Positions 56,390 to 64,000 of a DNA stretch of 64,000 bases are shown one piece after another. Position numbers and translations under genes: made by a program. The stretch spans positions 230,745,348 to 230,809,347 of the forward strand of contig OY821518.1 of assembly GCA_963682025.1 (NCBI GenBank). The letters are read 5' to 3'. The notes beneath the pieces were generated by a model that saw only the letters and a list, made by a program, of their open reading frames with translations, had not been told where the DNA came from and searched no databases. This stretch comes from Cordilura impudica (taxonomy: Eukaryota > Arthropoda > Insecta > Diptera > Scathophagidae). Within the stretch, counting starts at the first letter, position 1; each line of letters opens with the position of its first letter.

Positions 56390-56560
56390 GAAATTATTTA
56401 CCACTGCCCATTTTTGCAAGTTTGGAAATAGTGGATGTGTGAACTGCTGCATTATCTTGATGAAACACAACTTACTTTTCCCCAATTGCGGCGAACCGAT
56501 CTTCCATTGGACCGATTATCCTGAAATTTTTATAGAGTCTTACTGTGTAACTGGATGGAA
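56390..56560 (-). pseudogene. Mariner (DD34D-type) transposase fragment
   Basis: The minus strand reads FHQDNAAVHTSTISKLAKMG, the second catalytic Asp region of mariner transposases. Flanking sequence does not continue clearly, so only about 50 residues of the element remain. It is a different family from the DD41D copies. Confidence 0.6.
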
Positions 56561-56584
56561 CTATAAGCTAAAGATTTTTTAATA

Positions 56585-56720
56585 TTTTTAGTGGGCGTAA
56601 CACTTTCCATACAAAGTGAATTTTTAATATTATATATACTGAACACTATGACAGAAAGAGCTTTGAAAATTTGTCATCTATTATTAATGTGAGTAGTTCG
56701 ACAAAAAAAATGGGCGGGAT
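56585..56720 (-). repeat. Repeat E fragment, locus 3
   Basis: Reverse-oriented unit: AGTGGGCGTAACACTTTCCA, then AGAGCTTTGAAAATTTGTCA, AATGTGAGTAGTTCGAC and ATGGGCGGGATCGG. Compare repeat E at 22,395 and 63,060. Confidence 0.55.
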
Positions 56721-58055
56721 CGGAACAATGAAATTTACTTAATTTAATTTAAATATTTACGTTGTATTCATTACATGTGGCATTAGGGTGGCCCTTCGTT
56801 ATATGGAGGGAAAAAAGAGTGTTCAAACTATCGGCCTCACCCTCCTAGAAATATGCGAATAGCAAAAAAACTGAGAAATACAAAGTTTTGGGCCAATCAA
56901 AAAACGTTTAGTCGTGGCGCAAAGCGATTGAAAATTTCAAGTGTGTTTATATGGGGAAAATATGACTTTTTTTCAGATTTTACGAAAATTTCGTTCTATA
57001 GTTTAATTTTTCCGACATGCTGTTATACAATTCAGGATCAGTATTAACTTATCCCTTCAAAAGGCTATAAAACTTCAAAATCGTATGAAACCTCGCCAAG
57101 AAATAGCAAATGCCCCAGACCACTTCTGAGCCAAAAAAAACTAGGTCATGAAATTTGATGGCATTTTTTTCAACTTTGAGAAATTGATTAAAGCCATCAA
57201 TCTTTTTTGGTCTCTATACTTATAAGTACTCAGATATGAAGTATTGTTTTATTGCCACGTTGTTAACCTATTGCGCAAAGAGACCGAAAATTGGAAATTT
57301 TTTTGATAAAATTTTTAAAACTCCTTTTTCAAGTTTGAAAAAATTTTCTTTAACAAAATTCAAAAAAATGAATCTATCACTTTAAGGTTTTATTAAATAC
57401 ATGTTGCAGATTAACTGTGTGATTTTTTAAATAAATCCCTCCGCTAGAACTTTTTTGACAAGGATTTTATTTTTGCGGATTTCGAGAAAAATTGGATTTT
57501 TGTGAAATATTCTGTAAATGTACTCTTTCTAAATACTTTGTATCAAAAATTCATAATTTTTCCTCTTTTAAACGTTATATTTTATCTTAATGGCCTAGGG
57601 TTTCGGAAAAAAATAATATGACTCCATTAACCCTTTTGGAATTGGGGTCACATATGACCCCAAACTAATAAAAGACAATTTATTCAAAGAATTCAAATAT
57701 TTTGTAAGTGCTGTCCAATTTTTAGATGCGACACTTAAAATATAATAACTAAATATGTAGAAGTTTCGTTCCAAAAATTTGGGATAAATCCGAGAACGCT
57801 AACCCATTATTTGACAAGGCCAGCTTTGGATTTTAAGATATTTTTAAATAAAAATGATCGAAAACGAGTTTTTCTATTAAACTCGATGAAACCACTATTT
57901 AGAATTTAAGAAAAATAATTCGGTTAGCTTTTATTTATTTTACCCTTCAGTGCTCCTGAGATCAAAATTATTCATTGTGATACCTCTCTGGTGCAATTAT
58001 CTGCTTATTGCTCGCGAATATAAATAAAAAAAAATATTTTCGTCAAATACACATA
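56721..58055. other. Unclassified AT-rich DNA
   Basis: No gene supported. GGGTGGCCCTTCGTTATATG at 56,787 has the look of a DNA-transposon end, but no partner was found. A frame at 56,853-57,047 has no domain. Confidence 0.35.
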
Positions 58056-58059
58056 AATA

Positions 58060-58682
58060 CCGATACACCCAAAACGAGTCACTGTTTTGTGCGGATTTTG
58101 GTCCAGAGGCATAATTGGGGCATTTTTCTTCGAAAATGAACAAGGAGTGGCCGTTACAGTCAATGGCGATCGTTATCGGGCCATGTTGAACGAATTTTTG
58201 TTCACAAAAATTGAAGAGGAGGATATTGGCAACATTTGATTTCAACAGGACGGCACTACGTGCCACACAGCCGAAGCTACACTCTATGATTTGCGCCCTG
58301 TTTTTGAAGATCGCATTATCAGCCGTAGAGCTGATGTCGTTTGGCCACCTCGGAGCTGCGATTTGACACCGTTGGACTATTATTTTTGGGGTGCCGTCAA
58401 AGATAAGTGTTACGCCAACAAGTCAGAGACAATTGACGCTTTAAAGGACAATATTCGTGAAGCCATTGGTGAAATACAGCTGCACACAATCAATAATGTG
58501 CTAAAGAATTGGACCGATCGTGTAGGCTACTGCATGGCCAGCCGAGGCAGCCATTTGAATGAAATTATTTTCCATTATTAACCCGAAGGATTGTACTTTC
58601 AAATAAAAAAAAAAATTTGAGATAATATTCAGTAGTTTTTTCTTTTTAGCATTTTCAAAAAAAAAAGTTATTTGGCGGACCC
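58060..58682 (+). pseudogene. DD41D transposase, 5'-truncated copy
   Basis: The plus strand begins inside the transposase (CGFWSRGIIG) and continues GVAVTVNGDRYRAMLNEF, then NI*FQQDGTTCHTAEA with TGA replacing Trp, and from 58,291 an open frame through CDLTPLDYYFWGAVKDKCYA to SRGSHLNEIIFHY and the stop at 58,579-58,581. The TIR TTGGCGGACCCTT ends at about 58,682. It is nearly identical to the 49.4-kb element, so the two come from one recent source. The 5' half is absent. Confidence 0.85.
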
Positions 58683-58816
58683 TTTATTTATTTAAATTGT
58701 AAACGAATGGCATCTCTGTCAAAATAAGTGAAAAATACGAATAAGAATAGAGAGAAAAAAACAATTCACTTTGTGTTTGACAGGATGATTTTATTTTTAT
58801 GTTTAATTTCTTTATT
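58683..58816 (+). mobile_element. Family B fragment (B3, part 1)
   Basis: ATTTATTTAAATTGTAAACG, GGCATCTCTGTCAAAATAAG and TGTTTGACAGGATGATTTTA match family B at about 8,220 and 40,305-40,430. The matching continuation is at 61,738-61,965, so a long insertion separates two parts of one B copy. Confidence 0.65.
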
Positions 58817-58849
58817 TTTAAACTCTTTCTTTTAACTCATACTCCCTGT

Positions 58850-59275
58850 CCGTCTGTCTGTCGTGGGTCAATCCCATTCCCCCTTATCCAATTGATCTGA
58901 AACATAGTCCATAGTCTTGTTGTGACTACTGATTAATTTTGGGGTAGTCACGCACAGTCACACATAGTCACGGAGTGCTCTAAATGTTTTTTCCCCTCAT
59001 CCTATCGATCTGAAACTTAGTCCATACACTTGCTGTAAAAAAAGATTAACTTTGACTTAGTCACGCACAGTCACGCATGGTCAAGCACATTCACGGAGAA
59101 ATTAATACCTCACTTCCCCTCATCCGACTCCTTGTCCGTAGACTTGTTGTGGCCAAAGATTAATTTTAAGATAGTCACACAGAGTCTTGCACAGTCATGG
59201 AGATATTCAAAACTCATATGCATAAGGAAAGAAAGAATTTTAATAAAATCTTTGTTTTTATGGGTTAGATTATTT
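58850..59275 (+). repeat. Repeat G: tandem units with AGTCACGCACAGTCACGGAG
   Basis: About three units of ~130 bp share CCCCTCATCCGATCGATCTG, ACTTGTTGTGG or ACTTGCTGTAAA, AAAGATTAA, and AGTCACGCACAGTCACGGAG. The right end is TTTTTATGGGTTAGATTATT, the TIR of the small MITE at 61,511-61,740. Repeat G is therefore the internal part of that MITE family in expanded form. Also present at 62,525-62,640. Confidence 0.65.
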
Positions 59276-59279
59276 ATAT

Positions 59280-59510
59280 AGGGTTTTCAGAGTTTTCTAT
59301 GGTGAAGATGTTATCATATAAACGAATCAATAAATTCAACAGTGCAGCTGTAGTTCCCTTCCAACCACAGAGCAAAAATCAAATATCAGACTTCACAATG
59401 TCACCCGCCAGGCTATTCTGAAGATTTCTTGAAAATTTCATTAAAATCGGTCCATCCACTTTTATATATATAGTTGCCATTAGTGATATAAAATTAAAAG
59501 TTAATTTTGC
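59280..59510 (-). repeat. Repeat D, copy 2 (inverted relative to 5.5 kb)
   Basis: CTTCACAATGTCACCCGCCA, GGCTATTCTGAAGATTTCTT and ATCGGTCCATCCACTTTTAT are the reverse complement of the 5,550-5,750 blocks. It continues toward the Helitron-like sequence at 59.6 kb. Confidence 0.6.
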
Positions 59511-59514
59511 CATG

Positions 59515-60800
59515 CTTCTCTGCCCACACACCAAAAATCAAAAATCAGACTTCACAGTGTCACCCGCTAGGCTATTCTGACGATTCCCTAAAAATTTCAT
59601 CAAGATCAGTCCATCTATTTTGGAGTCCATACAGAACATACATACATCCATTTTTATATGTATAGAAGACTAACTGACCCGGTCCGCGTTGCTGGCCTTA
59701 AGCAAACATTAGTGTTGTATTACCACACGATTTAAATAGAGCTTTTAACGAAATTTACGGCCTTTAAATAAAAATCCATGGAATACCTATCATAAAGTTT
59801 TTTTCACAGAATAACTTACATATGGTGTAGATATGGGCTCAATCAAAAAAGAAACACATTTATTTAAGGCAAATTGGAAATTATATCTATTACTTCATCT
59901 TAAGGCCAGCGGATAGACAATGTTTTTTGTTTTTTTATTTGGTGTAAAAACGTATAAATTTTTTGGCGTGCCAACTCGGGAGCAAGCCACATACAACTGG
60001 CCGTGTGAAAAACATGAATTTTCCAAAATTAAGCCAGCAATAGTCAATGATTGGCCTTGTGCTTTGTTGATGGTAATAGCAAAGGCAAGACGCAAAGGGT
60101 ATTGGAGCCGCTTGAATTGGAATGGTAAATCGTTGGAAATCATCGGAATTCGTGGAATAAGTACGTCTTCGCCTTTGAATCTGCCACCGATGATTGTTGC
60201 CTCGGTTAAATTTGGTGAACAGTTTTTGATGGTCAATCTGGTTCCGTTGTATAACACGTTGGTGCGTTTAAGTTGCGAATAAGAATCACCGGTGATCCAA
60301 CCTTTAATGTTAGTACATGCGGTGGCATTTCGGGTTGTTCCAATGAATTCAAAAATTCAGTGGGATAATTGACGGCTTGTTCTTCATCCATTACTGTGTC
60401 GATCGATTTGTATTTGATTATTTCGCCGGGCAGTTGAGTCATTGAGCTTATTGACATCATCATTTTTTGGTGCCAAAATTGCACGTTCGCACAGCCAATC
60501 CGGATTTATGTAGGAGGTTGTTAGACTTGGGAATACCTTGTCGACAACGGCTTGAATATTCATTTGCATTTGACAGAAGTTAGGCGGGAACGAAATCTCG
60601 TTCGTGGCGCGATCAATTCGAATTTTTCCATTTCCGATGTCCAAAAGTTGTTTGGAGAATGTTTGGGCAGACGGGTCTTGCAACAAATGCACACGCATGT
60701 TCGTCGATAGCGTGATTTTCTCGAGTCGGTTCCAAAGATATGTGGTTATTGGAACCACAGTAATCATATTACCTGTTAGATGAATTGTCATTAAAAATAA
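59515..60800 (-). mobile_element. Helitron fragment
   Basis: A helicase C-terminal region (59,895-60,791, minus strand) is followed downstream on that strand by repeat blocks with ATCAGTCCATCTATTTTGGA and TAACTGACCCGGTCCGCG. Related ends occur at 21,370 and 62,700. No RepHel endonuclease domain or N-terminal helicase half is present, and no 3' hairpin/CTRR end was confirmed. Confidence 0.7.
59895..60791 (-). pseudogene. Helitron Pif1-like helicase C-terminus (two frameshifts)
   Basis: Three overlapping frames form one protein. Piece 1 has LEKITLSTNMRVHLLQDP, then KQLLDIGNGKIR and CERAILAPKNDDVNKLND. Piece 2 has KYKSIDTVMDEEQAVNYPTE, then PPHVLTLKVGSPVILIRNLN. Piece 3 has LYNGTRLTI, DVLIPRIPMI, FAITINKAQGQSLTIAGLIL and GQLYVACSRVG. 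The last two blocks are helicase motifs V and VI of the Helitron Pif1-like enzyme, which unwinds DNA during rolling-circle transposition. Frameshifts lie near 60,420-60,470 and 60,245. It is inactive, but the sequence is well preserved. Confidence 0.88.
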
Positions 60801-61235
60801 TTTGTAAACTTATTTTATTATTGCAAATTGCAAAACACTTGTTATTTACTAAATTGATTTCACTTATAGGTTTTTAACTTATGAACACAAAACAACAATT
60901 AACGCAAAACAAATCAAATGCAGTCAGTGAGCAATTGAAAACAAATTTTGTTTGAATGTACCGTTATTTTTTATATTGAAAGTGGAATGCAGAGAGTTAT
61001 TCAAAGAATTTTTTTTTAAAGGTTTTACCATGGAATTGTATAACGCAGGTATCTTAAATGCAAGAGTACACAAAGTTGTTTATCATCGATTGATAACATA
61101 TTATTTTCAACTTATTGTACAATGTTGCACCTTAGTAAGCGCGGAATATTTTGTGTTATCGAATGATGTAAATATTTTGTAAATAAACCGAAAACTCGTA
61201 AAATAAAATAAAAAAAGCAAAAAAAAAATAAATAT
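60801..61235. other. AT-rich interval, nothing recognised
   Basis: No domain was found in the short frames at 60,952-61,182 or on the minus strand. Ends in a TATATATATATA tract near 61,240. Confidence 0.35.
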
Positions 61236-61239
61236 ATAT

Positions 61240-61420
61240 ATATATATGTCATTGGTGGTACAATATGAAAATTGGATTTTGCCACGCACCTCCGCCCACA
61301 GACAGAAAATCAAAAATCAGACTTCACAGTGTCAACCACCTGAATATTCTGAAGATTCCTTGAAAATTTCATCAAAATCGGCCCAGCCGTTTTGGAGTCC
61401 AGACGTTATAGAAGATTAAA
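61240..61420 (-). repeat. Repeat D, copy 3
   Basis: CAAAAATCAGACTTCACAGT, TGAATATTCTGAAGATTCCT and TCGGCCCAGCCGTTTTGGAG repeat the blocks at 59,290-59,620. Probably Helitron-derived. Confidence 0.55.
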
Positions 61421-61510
61421 AATATCACTCATACGTATACATATATTCTGCTCTACTAAAAAATATTAATCATAACCCCTGAATATGTTACGTTATTGAA
61501 AAAATGTAAT

Positions 61511-61740
61511 AATAATCTAACCCATAAAAACAAAGTTTTTATTAAAACTCTTTCTTTCCTTATTTAAAACGGATTTCCCCTCATCCAATCAATCTGAAAC
61601 TTGGTCGATATACTTGCTGTAAAGAAAGATTAACTTCGACATAGTCACGCACAGTCACGGAGTGATTTAAAACCCATTTCCCCTTATCCGATCGATCTGG
61701 GATAGAAAATAGAAACTTTGTTTTTATGGGTTAGATTATT
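61511..61740. mobile_element. 230-bp MITE with ~28-bp near-perfect TIRs
   Basis: The ends are AATAATCTAACCCATAAAAA at 61,511 and its reverse complement ending at 61,740, matching through AACAAAGTTT. Flanks are TAAT/ATTA-rich, so the exact target duplication is uncertain. The interior holds one repeat G unit (CCCCTCATCCAATCAATCTG, then AGTCACGCACAGTCACGGAG). Other copies of the terminus are at 59,250-59,275 and 62,610-62,635. Confidence 0.75.
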
Positions 61741-61965
61741 ATTTATGTACGACGACATTTCAACCTAAAAATTGAACTTTTATCGATTGAATAAACAACA
61801 CGAAAATGGTTGTCGTTTAAATAACAATAATAGCTGATTTTAACAATAGCGAATATCGTTTAAAAATTTTACTGAATACCAAAATCGATAATTTTGTTGT
61901 CTTCTTTTTTTAACGGTTCGATTATCGTTAAAATAAGTTACTGAATCGCGCCACTGATCTCCTTA
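61738..61965 (+). mobile_element. Family B fragment (B3, part 2)
   Basis: TATTTATGTACGACGACATT, TCGATTGAATAAACAACACG and TGACTGATTTTAACAATAGC-like sequence match 8,445-8,650 and 40,555-40,760 of family B. The internal part between B3 parts 1 and 2 was lost or replaced during later insertions. Confidence 0.65.
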
Positions 61966-61969
61966 AAAT

Positions 61970-62335
61970 CTATACCACTTACATTGAACCGAATATAGAA
62001 TACAACTCCTATATATGGGCAGGAGCTTCAAAGTTTATTTTGGAGCTACTGGACCGTAGGGTATGCAACTCTATTGATTCATTGGAACATCGTCGGAATA
62101 TGAGTTGTGTAGCACTGTTCTATGGATACTACCATGGGAAATGTTCTGCTGAGATTAGCGAACTCATTTCAAGTGCCCAAGTTTCAGTGCACTTTACTCG
62201 CTTTTCTAGTAGATCACACCCGTTTGTAGTCTATTGCCCAGTTGATCGCACAACGCTTTGGGATAATTCGTTTATCAATCGAACTAGCCGTATGTGGAAT
62301 ATATTTCACTCACAAGTCTTTCCTGATAATGTGAG
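61970..62335 (+). pseudogene. LINE RT C-terminal fragment
   Basis: The frame gives SYIWAGASKFILELLDR-like sequence and SLEHRRNMSCVALFYGYYHG, then CSAEISELI and SRSHPFVVYCPVDRTTLWDN, ending near NRTSRMWN and FPDN. This is the region after the RT thumb in Jockey/CR1-type insect LINEs. From about 62,335 it runs into repeat sequence and the frame continues there only by chance. The RT core is absent. Confidence 0.75.
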
Positions 62336-62339
62336 TAGT

Positions 62340-63000
62340 CGTGGAAAATATGGGCGGAATAACAAATTCAAAAATCGCGAAAAACAAAAATCTTCGAAAT
62401 CAAAAATCGTCTAAATCAAAAATCACCAAAATCAAAAATCGCCAAAATCAAAATCGCTAAAATTAAAAATTGCCATTGAAATTTCAAATTCAAGGCCAAT
62501 CGTTGTTCGATTTAATTTGAAAAATTTTAAGATAGTTACACACAGTCACGCACAGTCACGGAGATATTCAAAACTCATATGCATAAGGAAAGAAAGAGTT
62601 TTAATAAAAACTTTGTTTTATGGGTTAGATAATTTTTATAATTTAAAACCAAAAACGTTGTATATTAGAAAAATATTTAAATTAAAAAAAATATAAAATA
62701 CTAGATGAAACCCGGTGTGCTTCGCTTTATTTCAATGCTTGCTGATGCTGATATACAATGTTTTTTGTTTTTCATTCGATACAACAGGTACATGTAGCTG
62801 CCCATGAGAAGAAGATGGATTATCCATATTAGATCTGGCAACACTTAACTATTGGCCTTGAACTTAGAATATCATTTGGCAATTTTTCTTTTTAGCGATT
62901 TTTGATTTTGCCCATTTTTGATTTTGAAGATTTTTGTTTTTGGGCGATTTTAATTATTCGCGATTTTTGAGTTTGGCGATTTTTGATTTGGCGATATATT
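62340..63000. repeat. Inverted minisatellite pair (AAAATCGCC / GGCGATTTT)
   Basis: At 62,370-62,470 a run of AAATCAAAAATCGCCAAAAT-type units reads on the plus strand. At 62,880-63,000 the complementary units (GCGATTTTTGATTTTGGC) follow. The ~400 bp between them contain a repeat G piece (62,525-62,640) and a Helitron-like start (62,701). Inverted arrays of short repeats are the structure of foldback-type elements. Repeat E begins directly outside, at 63,000. Confidence 0.55.
62700..62870 (+). repeat. Helitron-like terminal fragment
   Basis: TACTAGATGAAACCCGGTGT, GCTTCGCTTTATTTC and GGTACATGTAGCTGCCCATG. The start resembles 21,370 and 59,668, and AATGTTTTTTGTTTTTCATT resembles sequence at 59,920. 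Non-coding. Confidence 0.4.
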
Positions 63001-63720
63001 TTCCACGACAAATCACATTGATAACTAATGAACTTGTCAAAAGACTGTCGCTTTCGTAGTGCTTCATATTTTTTACATAGGAGGTGCCACGCCCACTAAT
63101 CCCATCCCGCCCAATGTTTATTGGACTACTCACATTAATATCTGATGGACTCATGCAAAATGTCGAGTCTTTCCCTTTTATAGCACACCAGTTATATGAT
63201 ATCATATATTTACTTTGTATGGGCGGTGCCACGCCCACTGCTCCGATCACGGCCATTTTTTGTCTAACTAATCAATTGAATTACTTATGGGATCACACAA
63301 AGTCCCAAGACTCTCACTATTACAGTACTCCAGATATATGGCATTTTATATTTACTTTGTATGGCAGGTGTCACGCCTATTGGTTCGATACTGCCCATTT
63401 TGCATTCGATACTCACATTAATAATAGGTGACATCAGAAAAATTTGAAAAGCTCTCTCTATCATAGTACTCGAGATGTATAATATTGAACTATTACTTGT
63501 ATGGGAGGTACCACGCCCACTTATCCGATCCCACCCATTTCCGGCGTAGCTACTAATATTAACAATAGGGGACCTCACACAAATTTGCAAAGCTCTCCCT
63601 ATCATAGTACTCAATATATGTATATGATATTAAAAATTTACTTTGTGTGGGAGGTGCCAAACCCAAAATTGATTATGAAAATATGCAAGTCAATAAGTTT
63701 CAGTAAGCCGTAGCAAAGCA
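63000..63720 (+). repeat. Repeat E: ~180-bp units, locus 4 (best preserved)
   Basis: Four consecutive units contain GGAGGTGCCACGCCCACTAA or variants at about 63,082, 63,222, 63,366 and 63,505, and a fifth start at 63,650. Each is followed by GATCCCGCCC, GACTACTCACATTAATA, a GCAAAGCTCTCCC-type block and TATATTTACTTTGTATGGG. Open frames of 60-115 codons on both strands follow the repeat and carry no domain. Confidence 0.65.
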
Positions 63721-63734
63721 CGACAGGGCATAAA

Positions 63735-64000
63735 AACTATCCTACAAAACAGACGCCATGAACTTGCCTGCATTTGAAACTGTCGTCACCTTCTATGGGC
63801 ACGATTCCCCATTTCAGTCCACTTATTTGTCTGTTCCTGGGTCTCAAGTGTGAAGGACCCATGTCTCATCCATGGTTACGAATCGCCAAACACTATATCG
63901 TAAAGATCCCACGATGACTTTTTTGTTCTATTGTGAGCTTTCCCTTCTCTAAATTTTCAGTAAATATGCGATGTATAGCCTACCGTTTCAATTCACGCAC
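63735..64000 (-). pseudogene. Mariner-type transposase fragment (continues past the window)
   Basis: The minus strand gives VTMDETWVLHT near 63,870-63,900 (first catalytic Asp region, DETWV), preceded upstream by an FxKGKAHN-like stretch and followed by WGIVP and a KCRQVHGVCFV-like block corresponding to the mariner K-x-MA-x-VFWD segment. Several stops break it. The N-terminal part would lie beyond 64,000. Confidence 0.55.

Overview
This is AT-rich, intron-poor, transposon-packed DNA from a higher fly (Diptera, probably Cyclorrhapha). The evidence is the set of element families (BEL/Pao, DD41D rosa-like, Tc1, Tc3, mariner, Tigger/pogo, hAT, Transib, Helitron, Jockey/CR1-type and R1-type LINEs, DINE/mini-me-like repeats with GGAC microsatellites) and a processed copy of CCT8 that reads closest to fly CCT8. 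The species cannot be named from the sequence. I find no intact single-copy host gene, no tRNA or rRNA and no CRISPR. Almost everything recognisable is a mobile element or its remains, often nested.

Layout. 1-7.3 kb: a PIF/Harbinger fragment, a dispersed repeat (C), then a decayed EN-RT LINE (about 1.9-5.4 kb) broken by a 229-bp MITE and by one copy of repeat family A. 7.3-10.1 kb: repeat family B copy 1 and a LINE endonuclease fragment. 10.3-13.8 kb: five head-to-tail copies of family A. 14.3-18.4 kb: a Tc3-like remnant, and a family A element whose middle is replaced by the 3' half of a hAT transposon with a 2-kb array of subterminal repeats. 19.1-23.4 kb: further A copies, a decayed LINE holding a TTAA/TAA-flanked MITE, and a minisatellite-like repeat (E). 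23.4-25.0 kb: a nearly intact Tc1-like transposon.

25,436-32,444 is a complete-length BEL/Pao LTR retrotransposon with a perfect 5-bp target duplication. Its gag-pol is broken by stops and frameshifts and has lost the RT core. It carries an extra, unbroken 349-codon ORF (zinc knuckles plus protease-like domain) between integrase and the 3' LTR. 33.9-34.9 kb is a 1-kb AATTTTT heptamer satellite. 38.8-44.3 kb is family B copy 2, which has received a family A insertion and a 1.68-kb Transib element with RSS-like CACAGTG ends. 45.2-47.6 kb is a full-length Tigger/pogo element with perfect TIRs. 49.0-50.8 kb is a DD41D transposon inserted inside a relative of itself. 51.4-54.7 kb is a CCT8 processed pseudogene split by an R1-type LINE. 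55-64 kb is a patchwork of DD41D, mariner, Helitron helicase, LINE, MITE and minisatellite fragments.

The elements do not cooperate as pathways. The value of the window lies in relative dating: many insertions can be ordered because the interrupted host element can be read across the junction. The least explained signals are the downstream ORF of the BEL element, the hAT fragment held between proper family A ends, and the insertion of family A without target duplication.
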